The position numbers and the translations under genes were made by a program. From positions 17,465,905 to 17,529,904 of the forward strand of contig OY829330.1 in assembly GCA_963691655.1 (NCBI GenBank): DNA of 64,000 nucleotides, written 5' to 3'. This document shows, one piece after another, positions 54,695-64,000 of this stretch (its first letter is position 1; the number at the start of each line of letters is the position of its first letter). The notes beneath the pieces were generated by a model that did no database searches, was not told the origin of the DNA, and worked only from the letters and a program-made list of their open reading frames with translations. This stretch comes from Toxonevra muliebris (lineage: Eukaryota; Arthropoda; Insecta; Diptera; Pallopteridae).

Positions 54695-57523
54695 TTCATG
54701 TAACTTCAAGAATAGCTAGAAGGCCATTTGGTGAGCGTGGATATGAGAGGGTTAGAAGAGAATAGAAGTGAGTGCATTAAATCCTCCATTCTGTTTTCCT
54801 TTTTGCGTGTATGATGCTGCCCAAAATTGCTTAAATCCTTATTTCGCAATTCCTGTGCTTCTTCTGACATCATGCCAATCGGGAGAGGGGCATTATTTAT
54901 GATGTCAGCACCGTGGTTTAATATTTACAAGCTGTAAAACTTTGTTGACTTGGGTTTTAGAGGTAAAATTCGATAACGTTATGTTGCAGTTCTTCCACTT
55001 TTCCACTACTTTGCTTATGAAGCTTCTCAATTTTTTTTTTTATTTCTCAGCACTGCTCCTCCTCACATTTTATTTCGTCTATTATATTATCAAATACGTG
55101 GGCCTTCACAGCCGAAAATGTTCCAGTAGAGAAGTTTTCATTGTGCCAAATTAAAAAAGTATGCGTTTGGAAACATTCATTGTGCCTTAAAAATATAATA
55201 ACCAATTAGTAAATACATACTGCTTTCAATAAAAACTTTAACTTATAAAATTTATTAATCAACTAATTTAATATTGGCAAAAAACACACACTGGGTAATT
55301 AGGCGCCAAATTCTTTCAATGCACTAGCTGCAACGTATTGAAAGCATAACAAAAGTAAAAACGGTTATTTGCTCAGTGGAGTATCAGTAATCGATATAAT
55401 GATTTCGACCAGTGTGCGGGGGCCTGAAAAAATTCTATAGAGCCGATTGGGTTGAAATTTTAATTGGTTATTCCACGTGGCAATAGCTCCCCCATGTAGT
55501 AGAGTTGTTTAATTTTTTATAATCATTATTTCCTATTTTTTCCCCGATTTTCAACAAAAAAAAAAGCGTGATATTTGAAATTTTTTTTTAGAAATCTGCC
55601 ATTTTGTTATTTTTTAATAAAAATGTTTAAATCTACTACCTGCTAGAATGGCAAGTCTACAGAACAATATTCTATTTAATTTTCTTATTTAAGATGACTT
55701 CAATTACCGTAATCACCCGGGCTCCACACCTTTTTTTTAGGTGTCCATTGTGGACGTAAAAAACACTAAAGAAATATCGTAAAATAAAGTCAAAAAGAAT
55801 TTTTTGGTATAGTTAAAGATGTCAATAATAACATATAAAAAAATTTAAATGATTGTATTTTATTTTGTTATAATAAAAAATTCCCTAAATAACCTTAAAA
55901 ATTAGGCCGGAGCACCAGACTACATCCTTAATAAAGTACTCATTCAGAAAACACAAAAAAATATATATGGTCAATCATGTGCAAAATACTAAAAGTTTAT
56001 CCGTGAAGGTTAAATGTCTACCTAACGTTTAAAAAGCAATTGGGTCACGCACCATCGGGGCCAGATGTTTCCTACTCTACCAAAGTTAAAAAAAAAAAAT
56101 CAAAAAACAAAAAAAAAACTACTTGGCTAATATTCATGTTTTATACTTAAAACATAGGAAACTAAATTTAATTCTAAAATCCATTGAAAACAAAATTCTT
56201 AAGTTTATTCAAAATAATTAAAAAAAAAATCTTAAAAAATATATAAAATTTTATCTTATTGCCAACCAATGCACCACTTAAAAAAAATTTTGACTTTCAA
56301 GGACTATAACTCAATACTTGGCCACATAGGACCAGCAAAATTGTTCATATTCTTAGCTTAGAAGTATTTCCAATAAATGGAAACTATTTTTTCCTGATCC
56401 GCAGAATTGAGTTTTGGCCAGCTACCTTGTTCTACTCGAAACACTGTGCACTGGTTCGAAATTGAACTTTCGCATGGATCAGTTAGTGCCCTGTTATGCA
56501 GACGGTCACGGTCATATCATGGGCACGAGTTGTTGCTTCCATGGCAGAAGAATTAAGAAGGTAGATGCATTTTGACTAGTAAGAGGAACTTGGCAATTGG
56601 GAAAACATTTGTTTTGATACTATTCTTCTTTTTGCAAAAGAGTTAATTTTTAGGTGAGAATTTATAAGAAAATAATTTGCATAGTATGGTTTTACATGTG
56701 CATAGGGAGAATTAGTTGCTGCTTTTTAAATTATTTTTTAACACATAACATGTTCAAGGTATTTGCTAATAAAGAAAACCAATTCAAATAACATTATTTA
56801 TACTTTTTTATTATAAATAAAATTTATAATTTAATACTAAGTAATAAAAGTAGTATTAATAATCTACTACTAACTCACTATTTTTATATCCATTTAAAAA
56901 AATGCATCTCTAAAATGTTCCTATTACTTAACCAAAATTCAAAATGGCTACTTTTTAAAAAATGCATCTACCTCTAAATACATCTACCATGATTAACTCA
57001 ATGTAAAACGAAAGTTTGAGAGAGAGAGAGGGAGAGTAAAATTTGTCCACCACGGTCACCAAATGATTTAGCTTTTGGTGCCGAATCATGAGATCAAAAC
57101 AGGGTTACGTTGTAAAATTATTAACAATAATTCACTTTTAGGAGCAAAATAGTACAGTTTTGGTGAAAATTTATGCAAAAAAAAGCAATTTTATTAACTT
57201 ATTTCACAAAGTTTTGATAGTAGAAACCAAATGCTACTGTTTTAATAACTATGAATTCCTAATAAAATAGTAGCAAAAAAGTACTAAAACTATACAAAAA
57301 TGTATAAGTGACCGACGATCAAATGACCGTCTGCATAACATACTTTGGGCACAGAGTGGAAAAATCAAAGAGCGTAAAAAGTGACGTGACCGTCAATCAT
57401 TTGACCTGCTGTACTTTTTGTATTTTTTTTTTTATTAAAAACCATCCGCTTAACAACTCATCCTTTATTAGTAAAGTTTAAGATATATAAAAACTTCTTT
57501 TTTTTGGCCATATGCCCAACTAG
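54695..57523. other. No gene seen; inverted repeats at 56492 and 57324
   Basis: TGTTATGCAGACGGTCA (56492-56508) and its exact inverse (57324-57340) enclose 849 bp including the arms. A copy of the 60-bp repeat seen at 43270 lies at 56934-56993. CTGACATCAT/ATGATGTCAG form a 10-bp hairpin pair near 54865-54905. No coding region is recognised. Confidence 0.5.
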
Positions 57524-60500
57524 TTTATTTATTTTATTTATTTTATTTATTTTGTTTATTTTATTTATTTTATTTATTTTATTTTATTTATTTTATTTAT
57601 TTTATTTATTTTATTTTATTTTATTTTATTTTATTTTATTTTATTTTATTTTATTTTATTTTATTTTATTTTATTTTATTTTATTTTATTTTATTTTATT
57701 TTATTTTATTTTATTTTATTTTATTTTATTTTATTTTATTTTATTTTATTTTATTTTATTTTATTTTATTTTATTTTATTTTATTTTATTTTATTTTATT
57801 TTATTTTATTTTATTTTATTTTATTTTATTTTATTTTATTTTATTTTATTTTATTTTATTTTATTTTATTTTATTTTATTTTATTTTATTTTATTTTATT
57901 TTATTTTATTTTATTTTATTTTATTTTATTTTATTTTATTTTATTTTATTTTATTTTATTTTATTTTATTTTATTTTATTTTATTTTATTTTATTTTATT
58001 TTATTTTATTTTATTTTATTTTATTTTATTTTATTTTATTTTATTTTATTTTATTTTATTTTATTTTATTTTATTTTATTTTATTTTATTTTATTTTATT
58101 TTATTTTATTTTATTTTATTTTATTTTATTTTATTTTATTTTATTTTATTTTATTTTATTTTATTTTATTTTATTTTATTTTATTTTATTTTATTTTATT
58201 TTATTTTATTTTATTTTATTTTATTTTATTTTATTTTATTTTATTTTATTTTATTTTATTTTATTTTATTTTATTTTATTTTATTTTATTTTATTTTATT
58301 TTATTTTATTTTATTTTATTTTATTTTATTTTATTTTATTTTATTTTATTTTATTTTATTTTATTTTATTTTATTTTATTTTATTTTATTTTATTTTATT
58401 TTATTTTATTTTATTTTATTTTATTTTATTTTATTTTATTTTATTTTATTTTATTTTATTTTATTTTATTTTATTTTATTTTATTTTATTTTATTTTATT
58501 TTATTTTATTTTATTTTATTTTATTTTATTTTATTTTATTTTATTTTATTTTATTTTATTTTATTTTATTTTATTTTATTTTATTTTATTTTATTTTATT
58601 TTATTTTATTTTATTTTATTTTATTTTATTTTATTTTATTTTATTTTATTTTATTTTATTTTATTTTATTTTATTTTATTTTATTTTATTTTATTTTATT
58701 TTATTTTATTTTATTTTATTTTATTTTATTTTATTTTATTTTATTTTATTTTATTTTATTTTATTTTATTTTATTTTATTTTATTTTATTTTATTTTATT
58801 TTATTTTATTTTATTTTATTTTATTTTATTTTATTTTATTTTATTTTATTTTATTTTATTTTATTTTATTTTATTTTATTTTATTTTATTTTATTTTATT
58901 TTATTTTATTTTATTTTATTTTATTTTATTTTATTTTATTTTATTTTATTTTATTTTATTTTATTTTATTTTATTTTATTTTATTTTATTTTATTTTATT
59001 TTATTTTATTTTATTTTATTTTATTTTATTTTATTTTATTTTATTTTATTTTATTTTATTTTATTTTATTTTATTTTATTTTATTTTATTTTATTTTATT
59101 TTATTTTATTTTATTTTATTTTATTTTATTTTATTTTATTTTATTTTATTTTATTTTATTTTATTTTATTTTATTTTATTTTATTTTATTTTATTTTATT
59201 TTATTTTATTTTATTTTATTTTATTTTATTTTATTTTATTTTATTTTATTTTATTTTATTTTATTTTATTTTATTTTATTTTATTTTATTTTATTTTATT
59301 TTATTTTATTTTATTTTATTTTATTTTATTTTATTTTATTTTATTTTATTTTATTTTATTTTATTTTATTTTATTTTATTTTATTTTATTTTATTTTATT
59401 TTATTTTATTTTATTTTATTTTATTTTATTTTATTTTATTTTATTTTATTTTATTTTATTTTATTTTATTTTATTTTATTTTATTTTATTTTATTTTATT
59501 TTATTTTATTTTATTTTATTTTATTTTATTTTATTTTATTTTATTTTATTTTATTTTATTTTATTTTATTTTATTTTATTTTATTTTATTTTATTTTATT
59601 TTATTTTATTTTATTTTATTTTATTTTATTTTATTTTATTTTATTTTATTTTATTTTATTTTATTTTATTTTATTTTATTTTATTTTATTTTATTTTATT
59701 TTATTTTATTTTATTTTATTTTATTTTATTTTATTTTATTTTATTTTATTTTATTTTATTTTATTTTATTTTATTTTATTTTATTTTATTTTATTTTATT
59801 TTATTTTATTTTATTTTATTTTATTTTATTTTATTTTATTTTATTTTATTTTATTTTATTTTATTTTATTTTATTTTATTTTATTTTATTTTATTTTATT
59901 TTATTTTATTTTATTTTATTTTATTTTATTTTATTTTATTTTATTTTATTTTATTTATTTTATTTTATTTTATTTTATTTTATTTATTTTATTTTATTTT
60001 ATTTTATTTTATTTTATTTTATTTTATTTTATTTTATTTTATTTTATTTTATTTTATTTTATTTTATTTTATTTTATTTTATTTTATTTTATTTTATTTT
60101 ATTTTATTTTATTTTATTTTATTTTATTTTATTTTATTTTATTTTATTTTATTTTATTTTATTTTATTTTATTTTATTTTATTTTATTTTATTTTATTTT
60201 ATTTTATTTTATTTTATTTTATTTTATTTTATTTTATTTTATTTTATTTTATTTTATTTTATTTTATTTTTATTTTATTTTATTTTATTTTATTTTATTT
60301 TATTTTATTTTATTTTATTTTATTTTATTTTATTTTATTTTATTTTATTTTATTTTATTTTATTTTATTTTATTTTATTTTATTTTATTTTATTTTATTT
60401 TATTTTATTTTATTTTATTTTATTTTATTTTATTTTATTTTATTTTATTTTATTTTATTTTATTTTATTTTATTTTATTTTATTTTATTTTATTTTATTT

Positions 60501-63500
60501 TATTTTATTTTATTTTATTTTATTTTATTTTATTTTATTTTATTTTATTTTATTTTATTTTATTTTATTTTATTTTATTTTATTTTATTTTATTTTATTT
60601 TATTTTATTTTATTTTATTTTATTTTATTTTATTTTATTTTATTTTATTTTATTTTATTTTATTTTATTTTATTTTATTTTATTTTATTTTATTTTATTT
60701 TATTTTATTTTATTTTATTTTATTTTATTTTATTTTATTTTATTTTATTTTATTTTATTTTATTTTATTTTTATTTTATTTTATTTTATTTTATTTTATT
60801 TTATTTTATTTTATTTTATTTTATTTTATTTTATTTTATTTTATTTTATTTTATTTTATTTTATTTTATTTTATTTTATTTTATTTTATTTTATTTTATT
60901 TTATTTTATTTTATTTTATTTTATTTTATTTTATTTTATTTTATTTTATTTTATTTTATTTTATTTTATTTTATTTTATTTTATTTTATTTTATTTTATT
61001 TTATTTTATTTTATTTTATTTTATTTTATTTATTTTATTTTATTTTATTTTATTTTATTTTATTTTATTTTATTTTATTTTATTTTATTTTATTTTATTT
61101 TATTTTATTTTATTTTATTTTATTTTATTTTATTTTATTTTATTTTATTTTATTTTATTTTATTTTATTTTATTTTATTTTATTTTATTTTATTTTATTT
61201 TATTTTATTTTATTTTATTTTATTTTATTTTATTTTATTTTATTTTATTTTATTTTATTTTATTTTATTTTATTTTATTTTATTTTATTTTATTTTTATT
61301 TTATTTTATTTTATTTTATTTTATTTTATTTTATTTTATTTTATTTTATTTTATTTTATTTTATTTTATTTTATTTTATTTTATTTTATTTTATTTTATT
61401 TTATTTTATTTTATTTTATTTTATTTTATTTTATTTTATTTTATTTTATTTTATTTTATTTTATTTTATTTTATTTTATTTTATTTTATTTTATTTTATT
61501 TTATTTTATTTTATTTTATTTTATTTTATTTTATTTTATTTTATTTTATTTTATTTTATTTTATTTTATTTTATTTTATTTTATTTTATTTTATTTTATT
61601 TTATTTTTTATTTTATTTTATTTTATTTTATTTTATTTTATTTTATTTTATTTTATTTTATTTTATTTTATTTATTATTTTATTTTATTTTATTTTATTT
61701 TATTTTATTTTATTTTATTTTATTTTATTTTATTTTATTTTATTTTATTTTATTTTATTTTATTTTATTTTATTTTATTTTATTTTATTTTATTTTATTT
61801 TATTTTATTTTATTTTATTTTATTTTATTTTATTTTATTTTATTTTATTTTATTTTATTTTATTTTATTTTATTTTATTTTATTTTATTTTATTTTATTT
61901 TATTTTATTTTATTTTATTTTATTTTATTTTTATTTTATTTTATTTTATTTTATTTTATTTTATTTTATTTTATTTTATTTTTATTTTATTTTATTTTAT
62001 TTTATTTTATTTTATTTTATTTTATTTTATTTTATTTTATTTTATTTTATTTTATTTTATTTTATTTTATTTTATTTTATTTTATTTTATTTTATTTTAT
62101 TTTATTTTATTTTATTTTATTTTATTTTATTTTATTTTATTTTATTTTATTTTATTTTATTTTATTTTATTTTATTTTATTTTATTTTATTTTATTTTAT
62201 TTATTTTATTTTATTTTATTTTATTTTATTTTATTTTATTTTATTTTATTTTATTTTATTTTATTTTATTTTATTTTATTTTATTTTATTTTATTTATTT
62301 TATTTTTTTATTTTATTTTATTTATTTTATTTTATTTTATTTTATTTTATTTTATTTTATTTTATTTTTATTTTATTTTTTATTTTATTTTATTTTATTT
62401 TATTTATTTTATTTTATTTTATTTTATTTTATTTTATTTATTTTATTTTATTTTATTTTATTTTATTTTATTTTATTTATTTTATTTTATTTTATTTTAT
62501 TTTATTTTATTTTATTTTATTTTATTTTATTTTATTTTATTTTATTTTATTTTATTTTATTTTATTTTATTTTATTTTATTTTATTTTATTTATTTTATT
62601 TTATTTTATTTTATTTTATTTTATTTTATTTTATTTTATTTTATTTTATTTTATTTTATTTTATTTTATTTTATTTTATTTTATTTTATTTTATTTTATT
62701 TTATTTTATTTTATTTTATTTTATTTTATTTTATTTTATTTTATTTTATTTTATTTTATTTTATTTTATTTTATTTTATTTTATTTTATTTTATTTTATT
62801 TTATTTTATTTTATTTTATTTTATTTTATTTTATTTTATTTTATTTTATTTTATTTTATTTTTATTTTATTTTATTTTATTTTATTTTATTTTATTTATT
62901 TTATTTTATTTTATTTTATTTTATTTTATTTTATTTTATTTTATTTTATTTTATTTTATTTTATTTTATTTTATTTTATTTATTTTATTTTATTTTATTT
63001 TATTTTATTTTATTTTATTTTATTTTATTTTATTTTATTTTATTTATTTTATTTTATTTTATTTTATTTTATTTTATTTTATTTTATTTTATTTTATTTT
63101 ATTTTATTTTATTTTATTTTATTTTATTTTATTTTATTTTATTTTATTTTATTTTATTTTATTTTATTTTATTTTATTTTATTTTATTTTATTTTATTTA
63201 TTTTATTTTATTTTATTTTATTTTATTTTATTTTATTTTATTTTATTTTATTTTATTTTATTTTATTTTATTTTATTTTATTTTATTTTATTTTATTTTA
63301 TTTTATTTTATTTTATTTTATTTATTTTATTTTATTTTATTTTATTTTATTTTATTTTATTTTATTTTATTTTATTTTATTTTATTTTATTTTATTTTAT
63401 TTTATTTTATTTTATTTTATTTTATTTTATTTTATTTTTATTTTATTTTATTTTATTTTATTTTATTTTATTTTATTTTATTTTATTTTATTTTATTTTA

Positions 63501-64000
63501 TTTTATTTTATTTTATTTTATTTTATTTTATTTTATTTTATTTTATTTTATTTTATTTTATTTTATTTTATTTTATTTTATTTTATTTTATTTTATTTTA
63601 TTTTATTTTATTTTATTTTATTTTATTTTATTTTATTTTATTTTATTTTATTTTATTTTATTTTATTTTATTTTATTTTATTTTATTTTATTTTATTTTA
63701 TTTATTTTATTTTTTTTTTTTATTTTATTTTATTTTATTTTATTTTATTTTATTTTATTTTATTTTATTTTATTTTATTTTATTTTATTTTATTTTATTT
63801 TATTTTATTTTATTTTATTTTATTTTATTTTATTTTATTTTATTTTATTTTATTTTATTTTATTTTATTTTATTTTATTTTATTTTATTTTATTTTATTT
63901 TATTTTATTTTATTTATTTTATTTTATTTTATTTTATTTTATTTTATTTTATTTTATTTTATTTTATTTTATTTTATTTTATTTTATTTTATTTTATTTT
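57524..64000 (+). repeat. Giant (TTTTA)n pentanucleotide array, open at the window edge
   Basis: It starts as a compound TTTATTTTA repeat (57524-57605), with the only non-A/T base, a G, at 57554. From about 57606 to 59950 it is pure TTTTA without a single change. After that, units one base shorter (TTTA) or one or more bases longer (TTTTTA) appear singly, then in clusters near 61600-61680 and 62290-62480. A T run of 13 lies near 63710. No other bases occur. Only one flank is visible, so total length is unknown. Confidence 0.97.

Noticed and set aside
57524..64000. Regular repeats resembling a CRISPR-like or coding tandem repeat
   Set aside because: There are no spacers. It is a simple pentanucleotide array with TAA/TTA in several frames.

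Overview
This window looks like repeat-rich, gene-free DNA from an insect, most likely a higher fly (Diptera: Brachycera). The grounds are strong AT bias, long intergenic runs of ATACATATGTATG type, and the transposon mix: BEL/Pao, LOA-type and Jockey-clade retrotransposons, Tc1/mariner DNA transposons and TTAA-flanked short elements. No host gene, tRNA or rRNA could be recognised on either strand. Every recognisable coding stretch is a decayed piece of a mobile element. The species is not identifiable from the sequence alone.

Left part (1-17.7 kb). The main structure is a putative 13.6-kb insertion (3592-17227) bounded by about 400-bp terminal inverted repeats (TIRs). It splits one old non-LTR retrotransposon gene: the middle of the reverse transcriptase (RT) lies at 17228-17640 and the C-terminal tail at 3319-3585, both on the minus strand and in the right order. 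Inside are a broken BEL/Pao element (10081-14647, minus) and a broken LOA-type element (5100-10080, minus) joined directly to the BEL integrase.

Middle (17.6-34 kb). It holds a degenerate GACCAAAATTCA-like minisatellite with a 350-bp TIR element between its two blocks, a second LOA-like RT fragment (24030-26070, minus), a 90-bp dead-on-arrival retroelement stub with a 13-bp target duplication, and a near-perfect 23-bp hairpin. There is also a TTAA-flanked short element. An unusual TIR family with iterated GGYCATAACGCCC-type palindromes follows (28696-32138), into which a Jockey-clade element inserted (29533-31296).

Right part (34-57.5 kb). It contains an orphan ORF1-like fragment, more copies of the iteron family (36.8, 39.4, 44.1/47.4 kb) and three more TTAA-flanked elements. 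Several TIR miniature elements lie here too. A mariner-like transposase of DD37E spacing has a frameshift at its catalytic glutamate, and a 1.1-kb Tc1-like element carries matching TIRs.

From 57524 to the end of the window the sequence is an almost unbroken (TTTTA)n array of more than 6.4 kb that runs off the edge. The left edge is a TTTATTTTA compound repeat, the next 2.3 kb is perfect, and length-variant units become frequent further right.

The elements do not form a pathway. They form layers: old non-LTR copies, large TIR insertions into them, retrotransposons inside those, and short MITEs throughout. Coordinates of decayed elements are my own readings of short motifs and are approximate to tens of bases unless a target duplication fixes them.
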